From contig JAIXMN010000002.1 of NCBI GenBank assembly GCA_025716815.1, positions 992,001 to 1,056,000 on the forward strand: a stretch of DNA of 64,000 bases. The letters run 5' to 3'. The DNA is from Dichotomocladium elegans (lineage: Eukaryota > Mucoromycota > Mucoromycetes > Mucorales > Lichtheimiaceae). The position numbers and the translations under genes are program-made. Shown here in pieces: positions 36,301-48,700 of the stretch; the first letter of the stretch is position 1, and each line of letters opens with the position of its first letter. The notes beneath the pieces were generated by a model, which was not told the DNA's origin, searched no databases, and saw only the letters and a list, made by a program, of their open reading frames with translations.

Positions 36301-38735
36301 CGACACTCTTGAACCAATCAAACAACTCCCTATCATTGCCTAGAAAGCCTTCCACTTGCTTCATCAGTATGTCGGCATCAATGATTTGCTGTGTAAACAG
36401 ATTCAATGTCTTGAGGAACTCTTCATAGGACGGCTTGTTCCCAATATGTTTGCGAATCTGCTCGAAAAGATCAACTTCTTCGAGCGATATCGCTGGGCGG
36501 GATGGGTCAAAATAAGATGATGTTGGATACCCATGAATCATGTCTTCTTCTATCTTTGGGCCCTTTTTCGGTCGTGAAATCCCAATTAGATCAAATTTGT
36601 CTTTTCGAAACTTTGTTTCGTGTACACTCACATTTCGTCTTCTCTTGGTAGAAGGCATGAAACTTCCACATTGAGGAGAAGCTCCATACATACGCTTAGG
36701 ACCAGCTACATTATTTTCATTTTTAGATACGCACTGTGAAACTAATATTAAACTATTTTCCCTCCAAAACATACCATTTATATATGCTGAGTCAAGATCA
36801 TCAAGATAATCTGGAGCAGACTGTCCAGAAATCTCTGGCAGGAACTGCTTAAACTCACGCAGCAAATCAGGTGCACCATTAAATAGGTAGGATACATGCG
36901 AGTAAACCTGGTATTCAATGAAGAAAATATCACGTTGAGAATATATCCCATTTTCTTCTTTAGTGAAGATTACCTCTTGAATAGGTTTACGCTCCTTCTG
37001 ATACGTTTGGAGAATCTCCAGGAACTGTTTATAAGTATCGGGATCGTTGCTGAAGCGGTTCTGCAAATAAAATAGGGAGTGTTAAAACACTTGGATATGT
37101 GCATACACGTACACCGCCCGCTTCTATTCACCTTAATTTTGTTTACATAGTTGATAGCATGATTAAATTCCACTGGGGCGCGTCTCGTGCTTTCTCTGCC
37201 GTTCAATTGCGCTTGCTCCTGATGTTCGTGAGGAGCAATAACCGGAGTGGGAAGGGGCTGATGCTGAGGGCGCCGGGACCCCGGTGCTGCCGTTGTAGCT
37301 CCTGGCATGTATGAACCACGGGGCGCTGAATGAATCATCTGAGAAGACATGGGCGGTTGTTGAATGGCTTGGGGAGGCGGCGGAGGTGGAAGTGAAGTAG
37401 GTGGATGCGGAGGGGGCATATGCCCATATGGAGGTTGGTAATATGAGCCTGCAGCGGAAGGTGGCGGAGGCGGGTGTGGCGCTGGTGCGCCAGCACCCAA
37501 TGGCCCACCATGAACCATCGCAGCTCCATTCTCCTGATCACGGAGGCTTCCTCTCGCCGTGTTCCCAATAGCATTGCTAAGAACGGGTCTCGAGGTCCTT
37601 GTCACTGTCGTGCCTGTTGGTGTAGTGACCTTAATTACGTCAGGCTCATTAGGATCGGTTGAGCAATCAATACGATAACCGGGAGGTAAGAATGTGTTAA
37701 AGCCTGAAATAAGATCGGGATGGCCATTGAAAAGAATCGACACGCGTTCAATAACTCCTGGCGTGTCAATTCTGTGTGACGGTTAGATTGGGGGAGTCGG
37801 AATATACGCGCTCGCACACACTCATATATACACAGGGAATTGCACACTTACGCTTGACTCTTGAAATCCTTCATGATATCCAGGAACTGATTATACACAT
37901 CTGGACGAGCAGAGAACTGGACTTTAACCTGATCTAAATAGGTCAGTGCGTCACGAACATTGAGTGGCCGATAGTTGCTGCTACTATTGCTGTTGGTTGT
38001 GGTCGAAGCAGAAACAGGGGTAGAGGTAGGAGCATTATTTGTGGTAGAGGTATTGGGATTTGTGTTATTCGTAGCCGTGATTAAATTATGCTTTTGTTGC
38101 TGTTGCTGCTGTGGTGGTGGCGGCGGTGGTAATGTTGAGGATGACCCAGTCAGTGGAGGAGGAGGTGTTCCCGCTTGAGCACGGGAAGGTCCGCTATCAC
38201 CAAAGGGTGAGGAAAGAAGAGGCATTGGAGCACCGCGCGCAGGGAACGGTGGAAGGGAAGGCTTGCCACCAGCCCCCACATTGCTTCGATAGGCACTTGA
38301 AGGGCTTGCCAGCGCGCTAGGCGATGGTAGATTAGGCATACCACCAGGCCCCGAAGGTTGCGGAACATTAGCAAACGGTGATGGTCCTGAAGCACTCATA
38401 GAGCTGGGCGAGGAAATAGACGACGTTTGGAAGGGAATACCACCAAGACTGGGTGGCGGTTGCAATGCACGCGATGCTGCAGCAGACGAACTTCTTTGAG
38501 GCACACCTCCACCAGGTGTTGTTGACTGTGGTGGTGGCGGCAATTGTTGAACAAATGGTGGACCCGTCGAGGGCAAGGAAGGCTGAGGTAAAGACGACGA
38601 ACTAGGAGACCGCCTTGGGAGCAAAACAACACATGAACATCAAGTGAGCCTTAGGCAACTGTTCTGAAGATCTTTAAGCAATCGAAGAAGCATTTACCGT
38701 ATATTCGGCGGTGGTGGCTGAATGGGCGACGACAT
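33351..38735 (-). CDS. SIN3: Paired amphipathic helix corepressor Sin3
   Basis: Scaffold of the Sin3/Rpd3 histone deacetylase complex. Fourteen minus-strand exons: 38735-38698, 38613-37852, 37771-37132, 37060-36974, 36907-36775, 36705-36182, 36104-35947, 35886-35601, 35534-34551, 34492-34369, 34314-34145, 34076-33918, 33859-33693, 33630-33351; 1503 residues with every phase closing. The N terminus is Pro/Ser/Gln-rich. PAH1 starts [16 protein letters not shown] (about residue 230), PAH2 [12 protein letters not shown] (about 470) and PAH3 [19 protein letters not shown] (about 620). The HDAC-binding Sin3 core includes [33 protein letters not shown] sequence. A serine/acidic insert with RS dipeptides follows (about 970-1150). 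The C-terminal Sin3 domain includes [16 protein letters not shown]. The start is the first ATG, before a short proline-rich exon. Confidence 0.95.
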
Positions 38736-41700
38736 TGGGGAGAAGAGTAGCAAACAGTCCCAACCGTCATAGAGTTTCCTTTTCTTTCCCAACTCAGCAA
38801 GGGCAAATGTCCGCCGCTCCAGGGTTGCCAGATCTTGGTAATGGCAAATATTTTATCCAAACATTGGTTTGTCACTTGGTCAGTCTTTCTTGCTGTAATG
38901 GTAGAACATATCAACAATAAAACTTCTGGATAATTATGAAATATCATAGATATCTTCATTTCGCATCATGAAGTGAGGACTTCTATATTGTCTCAAATCA
39001 ATGCTTGCTTTAGTTTCTCAATGACGACCCTCAGCCATAAAACGTTGACGGATAGGGTTTTAAAATAAAATCGCCGCCAGCAGACGAGGTTTCGTGTTAA
39101 AAAGTAATCCCGCTGGATGTTGTTCGACAATAATGATTTATGGAGTCCGATTCCATATATTCATCACCAGATCACCCAAGGAATGCGATGTCTAGTCGAT
39201 GATTACCTTTTACTGATGTTATTTTCTTAGCCATTCTATGAATTGACTAAATGGGTCTGCCGACTCTGTCTTTACGATTATTAAACTCATGATTTAGGAG
39301 AGCCTGTAAAACGTATGCCCTGCACATGATTGCGGATATGATTTGATAGAAAGAAATCCAACGACGGTGCTGTATAGTTGCCAATTCTATGGCAATTACA
39401 AAGCTCCAAATCTGAGCTAGCATCTAAGGCCATGTGCATAATACATCCTGTTATGGAGTGCCTCCTATTGTACTGACACTATAACACAAAATATGTTGGG
39501 ATCAATCATTGTTGCAACGAAGCATTCTTTCCAATTATTTTTGAGAAGTAGGTTAAAAGCCATTATGATAGTTATCACCCTGCTCGTACCATTGAGCAAT
39601 ATGTCTGCGAGATGTGATATTCACTCTTTAATGCACGCCTTATATGTCAATTCATCGTTCATCGGATGAAGTAGCACAAGTAAGAACAGGCAATATGCAA
39701 TAATAATGCGAGGGACGCGTTGACAGATTGAGGGGATAGAGTAGGAAAAAGCCGATGCAATAACAATTCAACATAAGGACCGTGGACGCTGGGTAAATAG
39801 GAAATAAGATTCAGCATAACCAACTTTTTTCTATAGAGAAAATTGGTAACGTCAAATTATGATCTTCCGGAATGATATCTCTTCGTCAACAGTAATACAA
39901 ATTTGATAATCCTAAAAGAGCAGGTTCGCGCAGTTTCCGTTAGATGTCCTGACTAGATATGATACAAGCCTCCAATCCCTTTTTATTATTCCATATCTCG
40001 TACTGATGATATGAACGCAAAAAAAATTACTTCTTTGTATGTAACATTGAGACCGGAAAGACGTCTACACATGCGAAGTTTTTTGAAGCGGCATCGTGAT
40101 GATATAGCTGTTCCCAATGGCAAGATAACCCTGTTCGTCAATAGAAACCAAAGTTTTTCCTATGGTTACTTGATATACGACGAAGTTGCAGGTAGAAACG
40201 ACCGGCGAACTACTTCTTTTTTCCATTGAGACTCTATCCTCTTTCTCTCTTCCGCTTGGGGAGGTGTTGAGAATGGCGTGAACACCAATAAATTGCCCCC
40301 TGAGTGGCTTTTCAAAGAGAAATTTCAGCTATAACGGTAATGTAGCAGGCGATGTAGCAAGTGGTGCTCGCGTAGCGAAGCTCCCCAGCTCACACATGCA
40401 TTCTTGGTTGGACGAATGCCAATTTCGCCCGGTAGGTCGATACAGAGACTACAGGAGACAATATAAGGAGGATTACCTGTGTCTCCCGGGTGCTGAGTGG
40501 TACTTCGAGTTGTAGCGCCATAAATATAGCTAAGATGACTCACGGCTTTGAATTTTAAGACGCAGAGGTACTTTTTAGGACCCTGTGCTGGTTCGCTGCT
40601 CTTACCATTTATACAATGTATATATAAATACAGAGATAGGGTGACAGGCCGCTCTGCTATGGTTTAAAAAGTCAGTCGTTGCAGAAATGTCAGTTACTCA
40701 TAAGTATATATATTCTAGCTATGTGCTATTTTTCACAGCCTATCACCCGTTATGTATACTCGGTTATGATTGAGCTTTGGTTTGGAAAATTGCGAAGCTG
40801 ATTTCCTGCCAGATCATTAGTGGACATAAATGAAACAAAGTTGTTACTTTTACTTTAAAGAACAGAAGAAAGAAGTAGAGATCAACCTTCATTGAGCCGT
40901 TTTAAATTAGGTTAGCACTTTTCATTAGGATCAGCAATGAAGTGCTTTTTGATGATTAACTGTGCATCAAAATGCATTGCAAGATACGAGGATACTTTAC
41001 GTTATTTCTTCAAGATATACCTGGCGACGTCTCCGAAAGCAGCGACTATGAATGTTCCCGTGTCCCGCGACCCATGTCCAATGGCCTTTTTTGTGGAGAC
41101 GCTTGAATAGTCAATAGACAAGAATAAAAAGGCGGCGGGAGTCTAAAACACATCCAAATATTTGGTTTACATTGTCGCATGAATGCATGTGTTTGATTCC
41201 AAGGTGCTCCTCACCATACGCTAAGTCATGCTATACCACGTTGCTTTCTACTTATCTTAAACAGTCCGAGTATTACTCTTCCTAGTCCACGTATTCGTAA
41301 GAAACCACGGAAAAAGATTGAGTGAACACAGTATCCAGGTTTTTCAAATGGCGATGGTGTCAGAAATTGAGATCCAGGAACTCAGCTAAATGTGGAGGGC
41401 ACAAACGCGGGGGTCACGCGCTTGACAACCGTGGCACAATGGGCTTGCATTATCAACTGAAGCAGGAGCTGATGATTATCACGAAGACCACCCATGTGGC
41501 GCTTATGAACAAATAACGGAATGTATTTTATTTTCTACAAATAACGTAATGTATAAGATATTACCATGGATAGGTGCGACCAAAACATTGCTGGTCTTTG
41601 TCATTTCTCGCATCTGAATTGTAGAAAACCACTCCATGACTATGGCAGAATAGTGACTGTTGTACAAGGAATTTTCCTAATTGGAGGGGTCCATTCACTT

Positions 41701-42665
41701 TCTGCGGCAATGGTGTTCAGTGATCAGTGCAAGTACTCTTGACCAATTGAGAAAATTTGTTATAGTTCTGTCAGCAGAAATCAAAAGTAGCCAACAAGGG
41801 TTCCCCAGTTTCAGCTTGATAGTAGAAAACAAATTCTACCTATTCAATATTATTGGCATGGCACAGGAACAATCCTTCCTTATCGAATCAAAAGCAGAAA
41901 GCTGCGTCGTCAAAAAACATGGCTAATTGTGCACATGCCAGAAGGCATTCTGCTGCTTTGTGTCCTTGCAATTTCTTTAACTTGGTCTTTTCCAGTGTTT
42001 CGCAGTTCCAATTTCCAGGGAGCATTATAATCGGGATTATCTCAGTATTCTTCAGATTCTGCTAGTGATGTCCTTCTGTCATTAGCCGCGTTTGAGCCAA
42101 ACTATGCAACAGCCGTGACATAGACCCGCTCATGGACATCGAGGTGGAACCAGGATATGACTCCCAACAGGGCCAAGAGAACCGGGTTAGGCCGCCGAGA
42201 GGAATGATAACCGGCACAATGCTAGCTGATTTTGGGACAAGTTAAAGCGTCTGGATCTTGGTTGATTTTTTTTCTGTTAATTAACGAATCTTATATGCGC
42301 CGTACTTCCTCACTCTTGCAAATAAAGAAAACCGCGTCTAATTCGTCGCCACGCGCAACGATTTATGGGCAATTTGACGATGGCATGACTTACTAAGTGG
42401 GTAGTGTTTCCGGATTACCAGGATATTAAAACGGAGGAAGAGGAAGTAATTTTAATTCATTAGTACATGTCCCCGAAGCGATTTCTGTGATCTGATTGGA
42501 GGAATGAATATTGGAAAGGACGATATGACCATCCAGGGCTTTGCGGAGGAGGTTGAAGGAAGGAGAAGCCATCCGACGTTTCACACTGCTTACGAATAAA
42601 GCGATGATATATACATATAATTGGATCTGGACCTTGTACCACAACTTCTTTTCTTTATCAACACC
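38736..42665. other. Gene desert with scattered decayed frames
   Basis: Nearly 4 kb without a recognisable gene. Short frames occur at 40011-40229 (+), 40325-40543 (-), 41322-41516 (+) and 41681-42065 (+). Around 42107-42245 (+) there is a 43-codon stretch with LMDIEVEPGYDSQQGQ and PPRGMITGTMLADFGTS that looks once coding. None has a family I recognise. The first few hundred bases include the SIN3 promoter. Confidence 0.5.
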
Positions 42666-43695
42666 ATGACTGCATCGCCCATGTCGCCATCTTCACCAAC
42701 ATCACCGACGCTTATAGCATCCGTCACGCCTCCTCCGTGGTTTCCACTGCTGAAAAAGAGCTATGCAAAAAACTTCCCTTCTCCTGAAGACGTCGGTAGG
42801 CATTGCTATCTCCTTCAACAGAAGCACCACTTTCTTTTGGTGTGAGCAGAACTCAGACCGAGATCTGTTTTACTTTCAAATATTTGTAGCGTTCTTGACA
42901 ATGTCTAACATTAAGCGATCCGGCGACGCATCCATGCATTGCCTTCAATTTCGAGCATTTCTTGACGACGATCCTCGATTTCTCGAGTTTCCGCTTGCAA
43001 TGAATGACAATTTGTTAATGGGTGATATCAAGTCCGATCCGAATGCGCATCTCTCTTGGTAATCCGGAAGAGAATGAAAACAGACATAGCAAAGAGAGCT
43101 TGGGGTTACCTAATTTTAATTGTGTGGTGATAGGGTCATGCCGAAATCCAAAGAATATTACAAGTTCAGCGGGAAGTTTTATATTGCATCTGCGCCAATC
43201 CAGGTAACTCGATTCCCGCCGCCCCGGCTACCGCAGAGTGATATGCCAGCAGCCGACTATTGGGAGAGCGAGCGCAAAAGGCAGTGGGCATCGTTATCCG
43301 ATAAGGAACGAGCCATGTTCACCTGGCCATCACGTGGTGAAGTACCTCGTGCCGACCGCCTTGCGTTCTCCTGCCAGTCCCTTGACTATCTATCAGACTC
43401 ATCACAACAGCAGTCCAGCGGTGGGGGTCTTTTCTCATTAAGATCCAACAGTAGCCCTGCACCGGGCTCAGATCCACGTAAACTCGTCCACGATATTGCC
43501 ATGGACAACTTTTGTCTGCTCGTCTACAAAATATCAGAAGTCGAGCACTTTGAACATAGCTCATTCCCCCAACGACGAACAGTGAGTAGAGCTTAAAGAG
43601 CACGAAAACACGGAAATGGCTGACGTCCTGGAAACCAGATGTATTCTTATTCCTTGAAGGAAAACCGGTGGACTGTCAAGGAAGGAAATCCCTAA
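42666..43695 (+). CDS. Pyridoxamine 5'-phosphate oxidase-like FMN-binding split-barrel protein (Alr4036 type)
   Basis: Predicted FMN-binding protein of unknown substrate. Exons 42666-42795, 42890-43058, 43134-43581 and 43639-43695 give 267 residues. PPPWFPLLKKSYAKN at the start, VAFLTMSNIKRSGDASMHCLQFRAFL, and HLSWVMPKSKEYYKFSGKFYIA fit the PNPOx-like split barrel (strand, 'R..v.R.fl', then the 'w.f...reqfRi.G' block). PPRLPQSDMPAADYWESERKRQWASLSDKERAMFTWPSRG-type sequence follows, as in the fungal/cyanobacterial Alr4036 group, and DNFCLLVYKISEVEHFEHSSFPQRRTMYSY near the end supplies the last strand. A Ser/Pro-rich leader of about 20 residues is not conserved and has no clear targeting signal. 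Confidence 0.7.
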
Positions 43696-44381
43696 ATAAA
43701 GCTTACTCTGTACATCGCCTTGGGAGTATGAACGCCGGGCAAGGATCATATTTATGTATCAACGTTGTATACCGACAATAATAAAAAACTATAAAAGCAA
43801 GGAAGGGATGGTACTGTATTGTTAACCCGTGTGGGAAGCATCATCTTCAAGGCTTTCACTTTAAATCATCAGGATGTAGAATAGCCTACATACAGCGCAT
43901 GTAGGAGCACCTCATGGATCGCTACTGACGTCGCCGATAAAGTGAAAGTGCACTGCAGCGCAATGCAGGTAGGCAGGCTATTAGAATCATCGGTTCCACT
44001 AGGAAAACCGAAGTAAATGATGCCTACAATTAAAGCGCAAGAAAAATAAGGGGCGGGACAAGAAGGGAGAGCGAGAAAGAGATTCACCTGTTTATTTTTC
44101 TCCTTGACCTCATTTTACTGCTGTTTGTACCAAGGCCTCTCGCATTAAATCTTATCATTCGCGTACATAAAAAGAATACTATCTGAAAGAAACATTGGTT
44201 AATCACCTTCTTTGTGTCTGGACTAGTAGCAGTGGTAAGTAATAGAGGTCTGTCCTTCCTTGTCAATCAGCTCACCCCCTTTTCCCTATCCCTGGACTAC
44301 CCCTATAGAGTAATTCCCAGAAAAAATAGGCATTTTGTTCCTCTTTTTCTTATCTTCCCTTCATTACTTGTTTTCTCTCTG
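43696..44381. other. Intergenic
   Basis: Spacer between two same-strand genes with AATAAA-like signals near 43694 and a pyrimidine-rich stretch before the next start. No gene is recognised. Confidence 0.55.
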
Positions 44382-45415
44382 ATGCACTACCTCAAATGCC
44401 TATACGTAATTCTTACCTTTTATTTCCTTCAGATCGAAGCAATGGATAGGCGAGGTGTGTGTATTTGAGTGTATGTGTGCGATACATACACTCTTTTTCT
44501 ATGAGCTGAGGCTCTCCATACTGATCTGATTATATTCTTTCGACCATTCATTCTAGCCGAGCCGTCAGGCACTGGTAATATTAAAGCAACGCACACGTCC
44601 ACAACACTGACTGTCCCCCCTCTAAATTATATAAATCAACAGTACCTGCGCAGCCATCGATCTCACCATCAGGTGCGGCTCCTACACCCAGCACGGTTAT
44701 CAATACTGCGCCTGCCCCGCTCAACGGTGGTGCGGGTACACCACATAATAGCAATAATTCGAACAGCAATCTTGCCTCGTCTTCTGCGGCAGCTCCCCCT
44801 GGAAAACCAACGTCAGCTTCATACAGCAATGACATTCCACCCGCGTACCTCACGTGGAAGAAGCCTATTCCGAATCAGACATTCCCTCCGCTCTTCAAGA
44901 TCGGTGTATCCAATATCACCTTCGAATGGACCATTGACCAAAACATGCTCAAGGTCCTGCCCACCAATCTGACCGTCGCTCTCGCCAATCCTCAAAAGCA
45001 GACTTACACAGCCGCAGTTGTGCCCGGCACGGCTACTTCGGCCCATTGGGATCTGGCTCAAATTCCACGCGGGTCACCACTGATGATGGGCTATTACACT
45101 GTTTGGGTGTACGACCAGCGTGGACCCAAGGCATTCCCAAGTCCAGGTTGGTTGATGCCCGACTCACGGCTCGTGGTGGCCATGTACTCGACAGAAGCCT
45201 ATGTGGGACGTACAGATTGTAAGTCATTCGAAATCTCCAAAAGAATATGCAGCCTGGAATCACTGACATATCCCCAACAATTAGCCATGTTCTGCCCGAC
45301 TTGCTACCTCGGTGCGGGAGGGACTGCCATCAAAGAAACCATGCTGCCCTGGGCTACTGCATTCATCGTTGCTATGTGCACTTCGGCTTTCGTTCTGATC
45401 TCCATCTTCCGCTAG
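44382..45415 (+). CDS. DUF7137-like secreted/membrane protein
   Basis: Exons 44382-44454, 44557-44574, 44643-45218 and 45285-45415 give 265 residues. The product opens with a hydrophobic signal-like segment (CLYVILTFYFLQIEA). A low-complexity Pro/Ser/Asn-rich region follows. A globular domain contains TFPPLFKIGVSNITFEWTI, NLTVALANPQKQTY, ATSAHWDL, MMGYYTVWVYDQRG and SRLVVAMYSTEAY. That strand pattern is typical of the fungal DUF7137 family of surface proteins. A C-terminal hydrophobic segment (WATAFIVAMCTSAFVLISIF) is either a membrane anchor or a GPI signal. Exon 2 is only 18 bases. The start is uncertain: an alternative first exon upstream could supply the signal peptide. Function unknown. 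Confidence 0.7.
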
Positions 45416-45765
45416 TGAATCATTAAAAACTTCGATCTCTGTAGAAAGAAAAAAAGCATGTACACGTTTCATAATGCGTTCTGGAAACCGCAGGAGAGCA
45501 AGAAGGACCTGTCAGAAGCACATGCAAGGATCATTAAAGCGATAATGTTAAGGATGAGAGAACGCATGGAGAGATAGATAGAGGCGGAGAAGAGCACACT
45601 TTTGATAAAGAACAAGATACAACATGAATGCTTATTATACATCTAAATTCATCATGATTTTTAATCCTTCGTCTAGATATCCGACCCATTGTCAACTACA
45701 GTGGCATCCTTCTGTTGTGCTGCTGAAAATTTGTTGTACGCAGCCTTTTCGCAATCGCATTCAGA
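45416..45765. other. Intergenic between convergent genes
   Basis: Shared 3' flanks of the DUF7137-like gene and the remodeler gene. No gene is seen. Confidence 0.6.
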
Positions 45766-48700
45766 TCATTCTTTACTAAGCTTGGCTGTGTTGTTTGGGT
45801 CGATGGCAGCGGTGAGCATGGTGGATGGGAGTGGTGCTTCTGGTGTTGATTCGGACAATACGCATTCTGTTGCCGTCATATCGGCTGATTGAGGCTCTGC
45901 TGCAACAATTGACCCGTTGATGGGAGGAGTATCCATTTTATGCAATTCAGTAACGCCCTCTGATATGTTCAACGTTCCCACGGGTCCTTCATGCTTATCC
46001 TCATTACTGAGAAGTGCGACGGAGGTATTTGATGAATGGCTTATATGTGTCGGGTGAGATGATGGATCTATAGCAGATGCTTCTTGTCCAGCTTGCATAT
46101 GGGCCGCATCTCGCACGTCTCCTCTGCTCAGGTCTAGGGCGGAGAGGTGTTCTCTGGTACTCTCCAGAAGCTTTTCGGGGCCACATCGAGAGAGGAATGG
46201 TACACCATTGCGGTTAGTGGGCGTATCTGCGGCCGCGGCACCATTTGTTTCCTGTCTTGCAATGGATACTTGACCCTGAAGTAGTCCCAGCGCCGCCGAA
46301 TAAGAATTCATGAGAGCCTGTGTGGCTGCAAAGGATGTCATGTGAGAAGAACCTTGGTGGGGGGTTAGTCCAGTTTGCTGCGCAACATCTGAACGAGGAG
46401 ACAGGTGACTTTGTGCGGGATGGAAATCTGGCGGCCCTTGGTGTCCTTGAAATGTCTGTGGCGTCTCTATCTTATCTTCCCTCGGCAATACTTGTGGTGT
46501 AGGGTCAACTTGTTCTTCGTTCGGTCGGCGTTGGCCTAATGCGCTGGCGGAGTGATCGCTGGGGCGAATCGAACCGTGTCCGCTTTGTGGATTGTGTATA
46601 TGACCCCAAGGGACAGGCTCTACGGATCTTTGCGGGTTGGATGGATAGAAATGATGATAAATACTAGGTTGAGACGGAACCCAGCGTAGGTACTGGTGGG
46701 GGCTTGGAGGATGATGCTCTCCGTGCGGCTGTGCCAATGGTTGTAAGTGAGGTTGCATCTGAAGAGACATTGGCGGTCTGAGATCACCGTTCGATGGCGA
46801 ATATTGGGCTGAAGCAGGAGCCATTGGTTGCTGTTGCTGTGACAAGTTCATGAGCTCTCTATACACCTGTATGTAATATGGATGGTATGGTTGGGATGTA
46901 TGAAAATGCGGTGGTGGTGTACCGAGCTGATAACTGGGTTGTTGCAATTCGCGCAACGGTCTCCCAACATTAGTAGTACCGTTGGATGGATGCAGGTATA
47001 CAGGAAGTTGATGATGGCTCGTGAAGCCATTCGAAACATTTTGCTGGTTCATGGAGTTAGAAGCAAATGGCAGTACATTTGTTGCAGGAGACCGTCTCCG
47101 GTACTTTCTCTTAGGCTGGGATGAGTCAGGCGATGCAGTGTTAACGGTTGAGGTAGCTGCTTTTTTTCGTTTGCGCTTGCCCTTGACAGGATCTTGAGCA
47201 GGAGGAACAGTGGTCGAATCCCCTTCGGTGGGTGGGTTAATTTGATCCTCGTTGGCAAATTCATCCTCTGAAATTTGCTCTGGAATATCGATATAGACAT
47301 CATCGGCTTCGATATCTTGTTCTTGTTTCTTTTTGTCTTTGCCTTTGCCTCTGCCTCTGCCCTTGCGCTTGAGTTCACCATTTAAATTATCTTCGGTATC
47401 GAAGTAGCGCTGAAAAAATGGACGGTTAAGTACATGCCTCAAGGTCGTATGCATGTTCAACTTACAACAATGGCTCGCTTTCGTGCTCCACGGCCGAGTT
47501 GTTCGTTTTTTGCAATTGCAGCCTCGAGTTCCGATCTCTTCTCTTGCAAAAAAGTGTTCCAGAAGTCATTTCCGGCCTTTTCCTGTGCATCGTTATCTTC
47601 TGCCAGTTCCTCCGTGGGCGCATCGGTATCTTGACTCCAGACTTTGGCAAATGAAAATGACATGGGCTTTGCAGCGTCTGCCGCTGTTGATTCGGTTTGA
47701 TTGTCGATATGCACGATTTTACTTCGGTCAAGTAGCTTGTCAATAGCGGATGCGTCATATGTAATTTCTTTATCGTCGTCATGTTCGAACAGGGCTTGTG
47801 CTCCAAACCTGAGAATGCTCTCAACGTCATCCTCCTCAAGTTCATCCTCATCCATCTTATCTACAACAAGATGGTCCAATACCATCTTTTTCTTCGCCTT
47901 TTGGGCAATCTTCTCTTCCACTGAGAAACGGGTCATAAACTTGAGGACAAGGACCGGCTTTGTCTGGCCAATGCGGTAGGCTCTTGAAATGGCCTGCATA
48001 TCAGAGTGCGGATTGAAATCAAAGTCCCACATGATCACCGTGTCCGCAGTGGCAAGATTGATGCCAACACCACCAGCTCTGGTTGTAAGAAGAAAGACTT
48101 TAACATCCGACCCCGTAGCATTAAATGCGTCGATACTCTTAACACGGTCGAGGTTGGCCATCGTTCCATCCAGTCGTTCATACTTGATCTGCTCATATAT
48201 GAGGTAATCTTCCAGGATATCCAACGTCAACCTTAAGGTTGAAAAGATGAGGATTCGGTGGCCATCCTTGATAAGTTTCGGTAACATCTGGTCCAGTACC
48301 CGAAGCTTTGAACTTGCCTCAACAAGAGCGCGCTGAGTGGCTTCTGGAGTAGCCTGCTTCACCTCAATATCAGGGATCAGATATGGGTGATTAAGGGCCT
48401 TTCTAAGCTGCATTAAGATATTCGCGAGGCCCTTTTTGGACTTGCTACTCTTTGTCTGGCCACTTAGCGCCGCAAACGAAATCATGTTCTTCGTCATAAT
48501 ATTGCGGCACACTTCCTTTTGCAGCGCGGTCATGGTAACCGGCACAATGATCTCAGATTTTGGTGGGAGCGTTTTGAGGATCATTTCTTTAGTGCGTCGC
48601 AAAAAGTAAGGCTTTAGCTGTTCATGAAGGTTTTGAACAACCTCCTTTGACAGCTCAGAGTACTTTTTTTCAAGTTCTTCCACGTCCGCAAACTTTTCTG

